This document shows, piece by piece, positions 9,286 to 18,581 of a stretch of 64,000 bases of DNA. Where the stretch lies: contig NZ_RIAX01000004.1 in assembly GCF_003719725.1 (NCBI RefSeq), positions 268,192 to 332,191 on the forward strand, in the 5' to 3' direction. Origin of the DNA: Planococcus salinus. Its GTDB lineage: Bacteria > Bacillota > Bacilli > Bacillales_A > Planococcaceae. Under the pieces are notes generated by a model, which was not told where the DNA came from, ran no database searches, and saw nothing but the letters and a program-made list of their open reading frames with translations. The stretch's first letter is position 1. Every line of letters starts with the position of its first letter. Position numbers and translations under genes: made by a program.

Positions 9286-9301
9286 ATGTAAGCGCCTCCA
9301 T
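9286..9301 (-). promoter_or_regulatory. Candidate CcpA-binding cre site upstream of cstA
   Basis: ATGTAAGCGCCTCCAT matches the 16-nt consensus WTGNAANCGNWWNCAW at 15 positions. It lies about 155 bp upstream of the cstA start. CstA genes of Bacilli are known catabolite-repression targets, which makes the match more credible than chance. Confidence 0.5.
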
Positions 9302-9684
9302 GATGTTTCTGCAAAAAAACCATCTCTTGGTGAAGGAAGAAGACAAGCTTCTTATTATTATTTTATTATCATGTCTTTTCTCCTTGATTTTTGCTTTTGA
9401 AAAGCCATCAAGACGACAGCTCCATTTTTCCTGATAGAGCTGTATTCTGCTTTCATGCTCTTCTTCTTGTCAACCATGCTTTTCCTCAGCTGATTTCTTC
9501 ACTTAATAAAAACACTGATTTAAAATCGATTTTTTTGGCTTTTCACACGGTTGACAAACGGTTGTCCACTGTTCTAACCCTTCTTTTTTCTAAGTTTTGT
9601 AATTTCGACTCGATTTTCAGACAAAAAGGAAACGAATTTTCTAAAAACTTCATCTATTAGTAATGAATTTTGACTTTTTAGTTA

Positions 9685-9713
9685 TTGACTGAAAGAATTA
9701 TTGAGTTTATAAT
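9685..9713 (+). promoter_or_regulatory. Sigma-A promoter of the tctCBA operon
   Basis: TTGACT at 9685-9690, a 17-nt spacer and a perfect TATAAT at 9708-9713. Transcription should start near 9720, leaving a leader of about 120 nt before tctC. Confidence 0.75.
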
Positions 9714-9842
9714 TACAAAATGATTTAGATAATTATATTTATTTCAATAATTTCAGGTGTATCCATGGCCGCGTTTTGGATAAGTTGTCGAGTATTCCGG
9801 AATTCCGTTACGGCGGGGCGGTAATTACAACAGGAAAGGAAG

Positions 9843-10820
9843 ATGAAAATGAAGAAAAAATCATTTAAAACGGCACTGATGATGGGCGCCTTGTCTCTAT
9901 CTGCACTGGGACTGGCTGCATGTGGCGGCGAGGAAGAAACAGCAGAGGATTACCCAACCAGAGAGATTGAGATGGTCATTCCTTGGTCTCCAGGCGGGGG
10001 AAGCGATATTGAAGGGCGAATTGTCACTGAGCACACACAGGAAAATCTGGATGAGAATTTTGTCGTGATTAACCTTCCGGGAGTCGGCGGCACAGTCGGG
10101 CTGGAAGAATTGGCGGAAGATGAGCCGAACGGTTACCGTTTAGGCCAAATCCATGAAGGTCTTCTTGTAGCACACCACACAGATATAACAGAGATTAACT
10201 ACGACTCCTTCGAGCCGATTGCTTCAATGTCTTCATCTGATCAGATACTGGCGGTTTCCAGCAATCTTGGGGTCGATACACTGGAAGAATTCGTTGAATA
10301 TGGACAAAACGAAGAAATCCGTTTCGGCGGAACAGTGTCAGGGATTCCACGCGTATGGGTGGAACAGCTGGGACAGGAATTGGACATCAACTACAATCTC
10401 GTTGGATATGAAGGATTATCCGAAGCGATACAGGCACTGGCAGGCGGACACATTGATGCAGCCATCGTTGACTACTCTTCTGCCGGGGACTTTGTTGAAG
10501 CCGGCCATATGAAGTTCATCGCAGTGGGTACACAGGAGCGAGTTGATGCCATGCCGGATGTACCGACTTTCACGGAAAATGGTTACGACATTTCCATGAG
10601 TATCAATAGAGGGTATGTAGCACCTGCTGGCACCGATCCTGCGATCATTGAGACACTGGCAGCTGCTTTTGAAGAAACCGCCAACGACCAAGCTTACATT
10701 GATGCCATCAACAACGTCGGTTCTTCAGTTAACTTTATGGGGCCTGAGGAATACAGAGAATATCTCGATTCTCAAAACGAAATTATTGCAGAAATTGCTG
10801 CAGGTCTCGAAGAGGAATAA
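9843..10820 (+). CDS. tctC: Tripartite tricarboxylate transporter substrate-binding lipoprotein
   Basis: A 325-residue extracytoplasmic solute receptor of the TctC/Bug family. The signal peptide ends in a lipobox (LGLAAC), so the mature protein should be lipid-anchored to the outer face of the membrane. Family marks are REIEMVIPWSPGGGSDIEGR, VVINLPGVGGTVG, and the C-terminal ARG-free GYVAPAGTDPAIIETLAAAFEET. It captures a carboxylate (tricarboxylates in characterised systems; the real ligand here is unknown) for the TctAB permease encoded next. Two in-frame ATGs, at 9843 and 9849, are both usable with the AGGAAAGGAAG site. A hairpin follows the stop. Confidence 0.93.
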   Translation: MKMKKKSFKTALMMGALSLSALGLAACGGEEETAEDYPTREIEMVIPWSPGGGSDIEGRIVTEHTQENLDENFVVINLPGVGGTVGLEELAEDEPNGYRLGQIHEGLLVAHHTDITEINYDSFEPIASMSSSDQILAVSSNLGVDTLEEFVEYGQNEEIRFGGTVSGIPRVWVEQLGQELDINYNLVGYEGLSEAIQALAGGHIDAAIVDYSSAGDFVEAGHMKFIAVGTQERVDAMPDVPTFTENGYDISMSINRGYVAPAGTDPAIIETLAAAFEETANDQAYIDAINNVGSSVNFMGPEEYREYLDSQNEIIAEIAAGLEEE

Positions 10821-10842
10821 CTTTCAGTATTATCTCTGGTGC

Positions 10843-10866
10843 AAAGAGGTCGGCGACGGCCTCTTT
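10843..10866 (+). terminator. Attenuator-like hairpin between tctC and tctB
   Basis: AAAGAGG (10843-10849) pairs with CCTCTTT (10860-10866) around an inner CG/CG stem and is followed by TTT. It lies in the 98-nt gap after tctC. Partial termination here would give more receptor than permease, as is common for solute-receptor operons. Confidence 0.6.
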
Positions 10867-10918
10867 TTCGTGTTAAACCTGGTTCCGGCAGCATAAAAAG
10901 CAAATTAGGAGGAGAACA

Positions 10919-11401
10919 ATGGCAGAATTGCTTATCGGACTCGCGCTGATTTTATTGAGCGCAGTTATATACTTTCAATCTGGAACTTTCCCCGTGGGAG
11001 ACGCCACCCAGCTGAACCCAGGCTCTTTTCCAAAAGTGATCGCTTTAGCATTGGCCATTTTGTCCATCATTTTGGTCATAGTAAAGATCAAAGAATTAGT
11101 AAGCAAAAGAGCAGAAGCAACTGAAATAAACAGAAAAGAATATATGAAAGAATTGATGATTGAGTATCGTTTGGTATTTATCACCTTTTTCAGCTTACTG
11201 CTTTATGTCTTCCTCATGCAATTTATCGGATTTATCATTACGACTATCTGTTTCATTATTGGAATAGGTTTACTGGTCGGACCGAAAAAGAAAAAAGATG
11301 TACTCATCATTTCAATCACTTCTGTAGTGGTTACGCTCAGTACGTACCTTTTCTTCGAAAACGTGCTGCATGTCAGATTCCCATCAGGGCTATTCTTTTA
11401 G
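10919..11401 (+). CDS. tctB: Tripartite tricarboxylate transporter small membrane subunit
   Basis: A 160-residue protein with four predicted membrane segments, the layout of TctB. After helix 1 comes the typical TFPVGDATQLNPGSFPKVIALALAILS, which matches the conserved periplasmic loop and second helix of the family. A lysine-rich stretch (about residues 62-78) precedes the last two helices. Start ATG at 10919 follows AGGAGGAGAACA. It sits between the receptor and the large subunit, 24 nt before tctA, and should form the membrane complex with TctA. Confidence 0.88.
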   Translation: MAELLIGLALILLSAVIYFQSGTFPVGDATQLNPGSFPKVIALALAILSIILVIVKIKELVSKRAEATEINRKEYMKELMIEYRLVFITFFSLLLYVFLMQFIGFIITTICFIIGIGLLVGPKKKKDVLIISITSVVVTLSTYLFFENVLHVRFPSGLFF

Positions 11402-11425
11402 CAGCTCAGAAAGGAGGTCATCAAG

Positions 11426-12958
11426 TTGTTTGATCTGTTTACATTAGGTATTGCCGAAATTTTTCAGCTTAATATATTGCTTATTATTTTCGTGGGAGTC
11501 GTTGTCGGCATTTTAGCGGGGCTGATCCCCGGTTTTACAGTGACCATGGCCATCGTTCTTACGTTGCCTTTGACTTTTGGCATGGACCCTGTGGCTGGTG
11601 TGGCCGGCATGATCGGTGTATTAGTAGGCGGGATGTCAGGCGGACTGATCAGTGCCGCACTACTCGGTATTCCCGGTACACCGTCATCGGTTGCCACTAC
11701 CTTCGATGCTTTTCCGATGTCTAAAAAAGGGGAATCCGGAAAAGCACTTTCCTTGGGGGTTTGGGCTTCGTTTCTGAGTTCAATTATCAGCTTCTTCCTA
11801 TTGGTGTCGATTGCCCCTCAAATTTCCAGGTTCGCTTTGATGCTCGGGCCCTGGGAAATGTTTTCGTTGATCGTCGTGTCGCTGACCATTATTGCCAGTG
11901 TCACGGGTGACTCTATCCTTAAAGGGCTGATCGCCGGATTGTTCGGTATTTTAATCGCTACGGTCGGTGCTGACCCCATCACCGGCCTTGCCCGTTTTAC
12001 GATGGACCTCCAGGCTTTACGGGCCGGAATTCCTTTCCTGGTTGTTTTGATCGGTATGTTCGCTATTTCGCGGCTGTTTGTGTCATTGGAACGGAAAGAA
12101 ATGATACAAGACGATAAAAGGCGTCAGGAAGACAAACTGAAAGATATCGAATTTAAACTTCGTCCGATGAAAACCTTGAAAAATGTGCTGTCCAAGCCGG
12201 GCACGTTGATCGGCTCTTCCGTGATTGGCTCCATTATCGGTGCCATTCCTGGAGCCGGCGGCAGTATCGCCAATATTGTCGCTTATGACCAAGCCAAAAG
12301 ATGGTCGAAACACTCCGAGAAATTCGGAACGGGCGTGGACGAAGGCGTCATCGCTTCTGAAGCCGGCAACAACTCTACCGTTGGCGGCGACTTGATTCCT
12401 ACAGTAGCGTTAGGGATACCCGGTTCAGCTGTAACAGCCGTGTTGCTTTCTGCATTGATGGTTCACGGAATCACTCCTGGCCCTTTATTGATCGTCAACG
12501 AACCGAATTTGGTCGGAGGCATCTTTTTCGCCTTTTTAGTCGCTTCTTTCTGGATGTTGATCACTCAATTCCTGGGTATGCGTATTTTCATGAAAGTCAC
12601 GCATGTTCCTGCCCACTTATTGGTTCCAGTTATCCTGGTTCTTTGTGTGGTTGGCACATTTGTCCTCAATAATCGGTTGACTGATTTGTATATCCTGCTC
12701 GTCATGGGAGTGATCGGTTACTTGTTCGCCAAGTATGGTTTCTCTTTGGCTCCTGCCATCATCGGTGTCATTCTTGGACCGCTGGCAGAAGTCAACTTAC
12801 GCAGAGCCATTATGGCAGATCCCGAATGGACTTTGTTTTTCACAAGACCAATTTCGTTGGCATTTTTAGTCCTGGCTGTGCTATCCATTCTGCTTACGGT
12901 GTGGCAAAACTACAGAGCCAATTACAGAAAAAAGAAAATTACCCATAGACCTCAGTAG
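11426..12958 (+). CDS. tctA: Tripartite tricarboxylate transporter large permease subunit
   Basis: A 510-residue polytopic permease with about 11-12 hydrophobic segments. Two duplicated glycine-rich loops mark TctA: GLIPGFTVTMAIVLTLPLTFGMDPVAG with GGLISAALLGIPGTPSSVATTFD in the first half, and GAIPGAGGSIANIVAYDQAKR with SEAGNNSTVGGDLIPTVALGIPG in the second. It moves the bound carboxylate with a sodium or proton gradient in known systems. The start is TTG at 11426, set by AAGGAGG 8 nt upstream. It is the last gene of the operon and is closed by a strong terminator. Confidence 0.95.
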   Translation: MFDLFTLGIAEIFQLNILLIIFVGVVVGILAGLIPGFTVTMAIVLTLPLTFGMDPVAGVAGMIGVLVGGMSGGLISAALLGIPGTPSSVATTFDAFPMSKKGESGKALSLGVWASFLSSIISFFLLVSIAPQISRFALMLGPWEMFSLIVVSLTIIASVTGDSILKGLIAGLFGILIATVGADPITGLARFTMDLQALRAGIPFLVVLIGMFAISRLFVSLERKEMIQDDKRRQEDKLKDIEFKLRPMKTLKNVLSKPGTLIGSSVIGSIIGAIPGAGGSIANIVAYDQAKRWSKHSEKFGTGVDEGVIASEAGNNSTVGGDLIPTVALGIPGSAVTAVLLSALMVHGITPGPLLIVNEPNLVGGIFFAFLVASFWMLITQFLGMRIFMKVTHVPAHLLVPVILVLCVVGTFVLNNRLTDLYILLVMGVIGYLFAKYGFSLAPAIIGVILGPLAEVNLRRAIMADPEWTLFFTRPISLAFLVLAVLSILLTVWQNYRANYRKKKITHRPQ

Positions 12959-12970
12959 CAACAAAGTAAA

Positions 12971-13010
12971 TCCCCCAAGAGAACAGCAACTGTTCTCTTG
13001 GGGGATTTTT
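12971..13010 (+). terminator. Terminator of the tct operon
   Basis: A perfect 15-bp stem (12971-12985 with 12991-13005), loop GCAAC and a run of five or more T. Confidence 0.92.
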
Positions 13011-13111
13011 TGCATGATCCGCTGATTCATTTGTTCCGTTTGATAGTATGTGTCAATATGCAAAAAGCGCCCGGTTCGTTTCTGCGGACGCTTGCATTTT
13101 TCTTACAAATT

Positions 13112-14191
13112 TCAGTTTACTTCTACTGTCCAGCCAAAAGAATCTTCCACTCTGCCATATTGAACACCGGTAATCGTGTCATAGATTTTCTGGGACAGTT
13201 CGCCGATTTCATGGTTATTGACAATCATTTTTTGGCCTTTCCAGTTCAGCTCACCCACTGGTGAAATAACAGCAGCTGTTCCGGTGCCGAATATTTCTTC
13301 AACTAATCCGTCCTCATATGCCTGGTATATTTCATCGATGGAGATTTTCCGTTCACTGACCGGCACGTCCCAGGACTTCAATAATTCAATAACGGACATG
13401 CGCGTAATGCCTTTCAAAATACTGCCATTCAATGCCGGCGTCACTACTTCGCCGTTGATCTTGAAGAAAATGTTCATGCTGCCGACTTCTTCGATGTATT
13501 TCTTTTCGACTCCATCAAGCCATAATACATCCGCATTTCCTGCTTTTTTCGCATTGGCCTGCGCCTGGTAACCAGCAGAATAGTTACCGGCTGTTTTCGC
13601 CATTCCGGTTCCCCCTTTTACTGCGCGGGTAAACTGGTCTTCCACGTGAATGATGACAGGCTGGAGGCCACCTGGGAAGTATGAGCCGACCGGCGACAGC
13701 AAAATCATGAGTTTATATGTCTGGGAAGGTCCAACTGCCAGATTCGGTTCAGTTGAAATGATGAACGGCCGTATATACAGCGACGTTCCCGGAGTTTGAG
13801 GCACCCAATCTTTTTCCAACTCGACCAATTTCGTCAAATATTCCAGCATTTGTTCTTCATCGATTGGCGGGATGCTCAATCGGTCACTCGACAAGTTCAG
13901 GCGTTTGAAATTTTCTTCCGGACGGAACAACAATACCCTTCCGTCTTCTGTATGGTATGCTTTCAACCCTTCAAACACCGTCTGGCCATAATGAAAAATC
14001 ATGGCTGCCGGATCCAGAGAAATCGGTCCATACGGTACAATTTTCGGGCTGTGCCATCCTTTTCCTGTTTCATAATCCATGGTGAAAATATGATCAGTGA
14101 AGACCGTTCCGAAAGGTACTTGGTCTCCCACCGGTTTTGGCTTCAAGTCCGAACTTTTTACAACTTCCAATTCATTAGTGGGTGTCTCCAT
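13112..14191 (-). CDS. ilvE: Branched-chain amino acid aminotransferase (class IV)
   Basis: A 359-residue PLP enzyme that transfers the amino group between glutamate and leucine, isoleucine or valine keto acids. Fold-type IV marks are visible: DPAAMIFHYGQTVFEGLKAY, RLSIPPIDEEQ, the cofactor lysine in GGTGMAKTAGNYSAGY, DGVEKKYIEEVGSMNIFF and EIFGTGTAAVISPVGEL. Length and order match the long BCAT-II form found in Bacilli. The start follows AAGGAG. It is monocistronic here, away from other ilv genes, and no leucine-type T-box was recognised upstream. Confidence 0.96.
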   Translation of the reverse strand: METPTNELEVVKSSDLKPKPVGDQVPFGTVFTDHIFTMDYETGKGWHSPKIVPYGPISLDPAAMIFHYGQTVFEGLKAYHTEDGRVLLFRPEENFKRLNLSSDRLSIPPIDEEQMLEYLTKLVELEKDWVPQTPGTSLYIRPFIISTEPNLAVGPSQTYKLMILLSPVGSYFPGGLQPVIIHVEDQFTRAVKGGTGMAKTAGNYSAGYQAQANAKKAGNADVLWLDGVEKKYIEEVGSMNIFFKINGEVVTPALNGSILKGITRMSVIELLKSWDVPVSERKISIDEIYQAYEDGLVEEIFGTGTAAVISPVGELNWKGQKMIVNNHEIGELSQKIYDTITGVQYGRVEDSFGWTVEVN

Positions 14192-14341
14192 GTTAAAACT
14201 CCTTCCAATTTCCTCAAAGAAGAGGGGGATTCATTTTACTAATAATACATGAAAATTCAAAAATTTTAAAGGCGCGGCGCGGAAAAGATGAAGCGAAAAG
14301 TTTTTGCTCCGTTCCATTTGATGAAAAAAATAAAAGATCAT

Positions 14342-14956
14342 TCAGCGAATGACCTCAATAAAATGGGACAGTATTTTGGCAGTGAGTCCCCATATGACTT
14401 TGTCTTCATAAATATAAAAATACTCATCAACTTTCCGGGTACGCCAATTGTAATTTTCGCCACCGACAATCAAATCGTATGGAAAGCTTTCTTCCGGCTG
14501 GACTTCGAAGTTGATGCGGTACACCCGGGGCTCTTCTTCCAGAAAAAAATTGAGCGGGACAGTAAAAATGCTGTCCACTTCCGGAGGGTTGGGCACAAAT
14601 TCCACATCAGAATCTATAAACCCCGCAAAGGAATAAACCATCATACCAAAAGGCGATACGATGTAATCCAATGGAAACACAGATGAGATATTTTCTCTGC
14701 GGATTCCCAGTTCTTCAATCGTCTCCCGCAAGGCGGTGTCTTCTTCCGTCTTGTCTTCCGGGTCGATTCTGCCACCGGGAAAACAAATTTCTCCTGGTTG
14801 TTTTCGCAATTCGTAAGAACGAACTTCAAAAAGCACGTGAACTCCGTCCTCTTTTTCAATCAACGGCAAAAGAACAGCGTACTTTGAAAAATTTTCGTTT
14901 CCCAGTATTTCAGGCGTTCTTTTTTTTCCTTTGTCTATTATCGATTTGGAATCCAT
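14342..14956 (-). CDS. NUDIX hydrolase, CoA-pyrophosphatase (NudL) type
   Basis: A 204-residue protein of the NudL/YeaB branch of NUDIX hydrolases. The UPF0035-type lead-in VLFEVRSYELRKQPGEICFPGG runs directly into the NUDIX helix GRIDPEDKTEEDTALRETIEELG, with the REXXEE core intact. NudL proteins hydrolyse CoA or acyl-CoA to phosphopantetheine and 3',5'-ADP, so a CoA housecleaning role is likely. A GTG five codons upstream abuts the AGGAGG site, so the ATG at 14956 is preferred although its spacing (about 14 nt) is long. It is not clearly linked to its neighbours. Confidence 0.85.
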   Translation of the reverse strand: MDSKSIIDKGKKRTPEILGNENFSKYAVLLPLIEKEDGVHVLFEVRSYELRKQPGEICFPGGRIDPEDKTEEDTALRETIEELGIRRENISSVFPLDYIVSPFGMMVYSFAGFIDSDVEFVPNPPEVDSIFTVPLNFFLEEEPRVYRINFEVQPEESFPYDLIVGGENYNWRTRKVDEYFYIYEDKVIWGLTAKILSHFIEVIR

Positions 14957-15072
14957 CTGTTTGCAGCGCACCTCCTTTTTATCCTCTTGTTCTTCACAAA
15001 ATAGCTGTTGTTTATATTATAACCTTTTCCGGCTTTTTTTCCTGTGTCAGCTTTCTAACAGTGCGTGATTCA

Positions 15073-15636
15073 TCACTTAATCGCTTCGTATACACGCATA
15101 GGGGGGAAATTCCGTAGAAAATAATTGTCTTTTACGACTGAAAAATATTTTTCCAAGTACAGTTTCAAATGCTCGTCTTTTTGAAAAAAGGTTTGATAAG
15201 GAAGGAATTTCCCCCAAGGTTTTAATACTTCACTTGTCTTTCTGATAATATCATCCCGATCTGAAGCATCCAATAAGGAAAATGGAATCCCTGAGATGAC
15301 ATAATCGGCAGGTCCTGCTTGATGAAAGTCCAGAATTTGCTCCACATTTCCCGCGTGATCATGATGAACAAGCAAGCGTTCATCTTTCGTATTCTTTTTC
15401 AGATAATCAGCAAAATTTTTATTTAATTCGATGGCGATGATTTTAGAATCCACAGTAATCCGTTCAAGCAGGTAATTTGTAAAAACACCGGTAGCCGGAC
15501 CGTATTCAATAATGGTCACCGGATTGCTCAAATCCATTCTGCTGCATATTTCCTCCACCCCTTTTTTTGAAGTGGGCGTGATGGAAGCAATGTTTCGGTC
15601 TTTGATAAGGTTTTTGACATATTCTCTTGTGCTCAT
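15073..15636 (-). CDS. Class I SAM-dependent methyltransferase (phospholipid N-methyltransferase-like)
   Basis: A 187-residue methyltransferase. Motif I for SAM binding is VTIIEYGPATGVFTNYLL, the acidic strand is IIAIELN, and motif IV reads YVISGIPFSLL, where rRNA dimethylases have NIPY. This combination is typical of the small COG3963-like group annotated as phospholipid N-methyltransferases and distantly related to KsgA/Erm. The true acceptor is unknown. Of the two ATGs six bases apart, the second (15636) has AGGAG at 8 nt and is chosen. It is monocistronic. Confidence 0.75.
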   Translation of the reverse strand: MSTREYVKNLIKDRNIASITPTSKKGVEEICSRMDLSNPVTIIEYGPATGVFTNYLLERITVDSKIIAIELNKNFADYLKKNTKDERLLVHHDHAGNVEQILDFHQAGPADYVISGIPFSLLDASDRDDIIRKTSEVLKPWGKFLPYQTFFQKDEHLKLYLEKYFSVVKDNYFLRNFPPMRVYEAIK

Positions 15637-15642
15637 ATGCAT

Positions 15643-15947
15643 TTCTCCTATTCTCTAGTGAACTGATTTTTTGCCCGTAAATTCGAACTGCTTGTCTGCT
15701 CTTGCAGAGATATCAGAACAGCATTAACTTAAAAGAAAGCCGTCAGCCAGTAACTCTTTGACGGCGTAGTTCCCAAGGTGGATATATTGAGAAAGGATAT
15801 TTTCTTTGATCACGTTATGTAGGTAAACAGGTACTCCGAGGAGCTCCGCAGCAATGAAATGGAATGGAATGTATAGAATCTTTTTTCTCCTCATAAATCA
15901 GTGGTGTGTAATCTATACCCTTCAGTGGGGTGTTTTAATCAAAAAAA
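15643..15947. other. Intergenic stretch without recognisable features
   Basis: About 300 nt between the methyltransferase gene and the terminator of the GGDEF-EAL gene. It should contain the methyltransferase promoter. No ORF, repeat or known RNA element was recognised in it. Confidence 0.5.
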
Positions 15948-15982
15948 CCGCCTGAACCTAAGTGTACCTTAAGTCCAGCCGG
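15948..15982 (-). terminator. Terminator of the GGDEF-EAL gene
   Basis: Arms 15948-15962 and 15968-15982 pair over 15 positions with a few G-U pairs and mismatches. In the minus direction they are followed by seven T. Confidence 0.75.
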
Positions 15983-16035
15983 CTGTCGTTTATGAGTTTC
16001 GGAGTTTTACTGTTGTGTATTTGTCTGCGGAATCT

Positions 16036-18297
16036 TTATACTTTTTCCAGCTTCATATTGTTCACCTTCAATATATTTTCAAAGTCTTCTGGAGCCACGG
16101 CCCGCGAAAACAGAAACCCTTGTCCAATATTGCAATTGCTGTGAATCAATGCTTCCATTTGCTGCTCACTCTCGATTCCCTCAGCTACAACCGTAAGATT
16201 CAAATTGACTCCTAAATCGATTATTGTTTTCACCATGGCCTGCTGATTTGTGCTTCCGATGCCATCAATAAAGGATTTATCAATTTTTATCGTATCGATC
16301 GGCAGTTCCTGAAGAATGTTCAGCGAAGAATAACCAGTGCCGAAATCATCGATGGATGTCTTAATGCCCATCGCCCTCAGGCTTTCCAGTATCTTTACGC
16401 TTTCCCGTATATTTTGCATAATACTTTCCGTAATTTCCAGCTCCAGAAATTGTGGCTCGAGTCCTGATTCTTCCAGCGCTTCTTTGACGGTCAACAAAAA
16501 GTCATCTTGCTGAAACTGCAGAACAGAGACGTTCACTGACACACATAAAGGAGAAAATCCATTTTCCTGCCAGGCTTTGTTTTGCTTGCACGCTTCTTTT
16601 AACACCCATTCCCCTATCGAAACAATTTGGCCTGTTTCTTCAGCAATCGGAATGAATTCTCCGGGAGTTATCCACCCCAATTCAGGATGCTCCCAACGCA
16701 GCAATGCTTCCATGCCGATAAACCGTTTGGTTGGCAAATCCACTTTCGGCTGGTAATGGAGAATAAATTGTTCACTTTCAATCGCTTTTCTCAATTCATT
16801 TTCGATTTTCAATTTTCTCGTCATGATGCTATTCAGCTCACTGTTGTAGAAGCTGAAATTATTCTTGCCATTTTCTTTTGCGGTATACATGGCAGCGTCT
16901 GCGTTTTTCAGTAAGTCTTCGCTGTTTACGCCGTGATCCGGATAAATGCTTATGCCAATACTTGGTGTTACGTTAATTTCGTAATCACCCACTGAGAAAG
17001 GTTCCTGAAAGTTTTTTAACAAATGTTCAGCTGTAACTGAACACTCCCTTTCTGTCGTGTCAGAGATAATGATGACAAATTCATCTCCCCCCAAGCGGAA
17101 CAAAGAAGCTTCTTCTCCTAAAGCTTGCCGTAACCGGTCTGCGGTTTTGATTAGGATCTGGTCTCCCACAAGATGGCCGAGAGTATCATTCACCACTTTA
17201 AAGCGGTCTAAATCTATTAATAACAATGCCATTTTATCAGTTTTGTGCTTTTTCAAACTGTTTTCCACTGTTTCAGTAAAGCTGGCCCGGTTATTCAATC
17301 CTGTAAGAGGATCATGATATGCCAGATGCCGGTACTCCTTTACCAACTTGTTGTTTCGATTGATCACCAGAAGCTGACGTCCCAGAACCATAAAAAAAAT
17401 GATCAACAAGGCCGAACTCAGCCAATTGAAATTCCATCTGTAACTGTAAATCACCAAAGCGAGAAGAACCATTATACTCGAGTAAGGGAAGATAAATTCC
17501 CTTTCTTCAAAAGGATTTTTCACTACAAGAGTTATTTCTTTTTTTGTTTTCTGTGCATGATATCCCGCGAATCCAATGAACAACAAAGCCACCAGCCAAA
17601 TTAAATCGACAAAGCCACCGAGCTGGTAACTTCCATAAACCGATAAATACGTATAAAGCGAATCACCAATGATTTGAAGGAAGAAACCAAAAATCACAAA
17701 CAGCAACAATTCTTTTTCTTCATTGTAAACAACGAGATAATATAAAATCGTAGAAACAAAGATGATACTTAAATCAGCTATTGGAAAGGCTGCCGTAATC
17801 AAGCTGACAAGCCATGAACCTTCCGAATGTTCCAGGATGGGCCGGATCAGGTAATGGATGCTGATGGCTACAGCAGTAACCATGAAGACGATAATATTGA
17901 ACAGGTAAGTGTAATGTGAAAAAGAAGTGCTCAATTGTTTGGTTATGTAGAACAAAGCCACCAAAAAGAATAAGAAAGCCGCCAACCAGGTTACATATGA
18001 AGAATCAGGAGTTACAGTGGTTTGGTCAAAAAATAAAGAATACAGCCAGATTACATTTGAACTGAGGTGGAACAATACGCCTATGCTCAGCAACAGCCAA
18101 AATTTCCGCTCGCTGTCTTTGATTTTCCGATAGGCTTGATACAGCCAAAAAAAACAAAGTGCCCCTGCAATTACCTGCAGAGCATTGACTCCGATCAAAT
18201 GCAGCCACTCATTGTTTCTGAACGCTATGCCCCATCCAACAAAAGCGACTATACTCATGATCAAAACAGTTGTAGGAATACGCCCTATTCTCGACAT
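16036..18297 (-). CDS. Membrane-bound GGDEF-EAL bifunctional c-di-GMP enzyme
   Basis: A 753-residue protein. Residues 1-~300 form about nine membrane helices of an unassigned sensor module. A GGDEF domain follows (HDPLTGLNNRASF, IDLDRFKVVNDTLGH, FRLGGDEFVI), then an EAL domain (MEALLRW, ELEITES, SIDDFGTGYSSL, IKIDKSFI, VVAEGIES, GFLFSRA). All catalytic residues of both domains are present, so it could both make and break c-di-GMP, with one activity probably dominant. No inhibitory RxxD lies directly before GGDEF. A start 11 codons upstream was rejected because AAAAGGAGAGAAAAA fits only 18297. It probably senses a signal in or at the membrane. Confidence 0.93.
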   Translation of the reverse strand: MSRIGRIPTTVLIMSIVAFVGWGIAFRNNEWLHLIGVNALQVIAGALCFFWLYQAYRKIKDSERKFWLLLSIGVLFHLSSNVIWLYSLFFDQTTVTPDSSYVTWLAAFLFFLVALFYITKQLSTSFSHYTYLFNIIVFMVTAVAISIHYLIRPILEHSEGSWLVSLITAAFPIADLSIIFVSTILYYLVVYNEEKELLLFVIFGFFLQIIGDSLYTYLSVYGSYQLGGFVDLIWLVALLFIGFAGYHAQKTKKEITLVVKNPFEEREFIFPYSSIMVLLALVIYSYRWNFNWLSSALLIIFFMVLGRQLLVINRNNKLVKEYRHLAYHDPLTGLNNRASFTETVENSLKKHKTDKMALLLIDLDRFKVVNDTLGHLVGDQILIKTADRLRQALGEEASLFRLGGDEFVIIISDTTERECSVTAEHLLKNFQEPFSVGDYEINVTPSIGISIYPDHGVNSEDLLKNADAAMYTAKENGKNNFSFYNSELNSIMTRKLKIENELRKAIESEQFILHYQPKVDLPTKRFIGMEALLRWEHPELGWITPGEFIPIAEETGQIVSIGEWVLKEACKQNKAWQENGFSPLCVSVNVSVLQFQQDDFLLTVKEALEESGLEPQFLELEITESIMQNIRESVKILESLRAMGIKTSIDDFGTGYSSLNILQELPIDTIKIDKSFIDGIGSTNQQAMVKTIIDLGVNLNLTVVAEGIESEQQMEALIHSNCNIGQGFLFSRAVAPEDFENILKVNNMKLEKV

Positions 18298-18489
18298 TTT
18301 TTCTCTCCTTTTCAAACAGCGATTTTTCAAACTATGAATGCAAAAACTCTTAAATAGAGTTTCTTTGGTTTCTCACAAGTATTCCAAGCATGTATTTAGT
18401 CTTTTCTCCTATTGTTAACTTTTTACAGTTAATTTATTATATCTTTTATACTCTATTTTGAATAGCTCTTTTTACTCACAAAAATAAAA

Positions 18490-18514
18490 CAGGAAGTGAA
18501 AATCCCACTCCCTG
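18490..18514 (-). terminator. Terminator of the BASS-family transporter gene
   Basis: CAGGAAGTG (18490-18498) pairs with CACTCCCTG (18506-18514), and in the minus direction is followed by TTTTATTTTT. It lies 68 nt past the stop at 18582. Confidence 0.75.
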
Positions 18515-18581
18515 CTTAGAAACGTTATTCACTTCTCTTGTTCACTAAACAACTTTTCTTTACAGCAATTGCCTCCGAACG

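Larger units (their letters stand above)
9134..9842. other. Divergent intergenic region between cstA and tctC
   Basis: A 709-nt A/T-rich region with no credible gene. It must hold the cstA promoter (leftward) and contains the tct promoter (rightward, 9685-9713) and a cre-like site at 9286-9301. Between about 9300 and 9680 nothing else was recognised. The tct leader would be about 120 nt, with a small inverted repeat around CCGGAATTCCG near 9797-9807. Confidence 0.6.

Noticed and set aside
13638..13653. parS-like TCTTCCACGTGAATGA in ilvE
   Set aside because: Three mismatches to the 16-bp consensus; probably chance around a CACGTG core.
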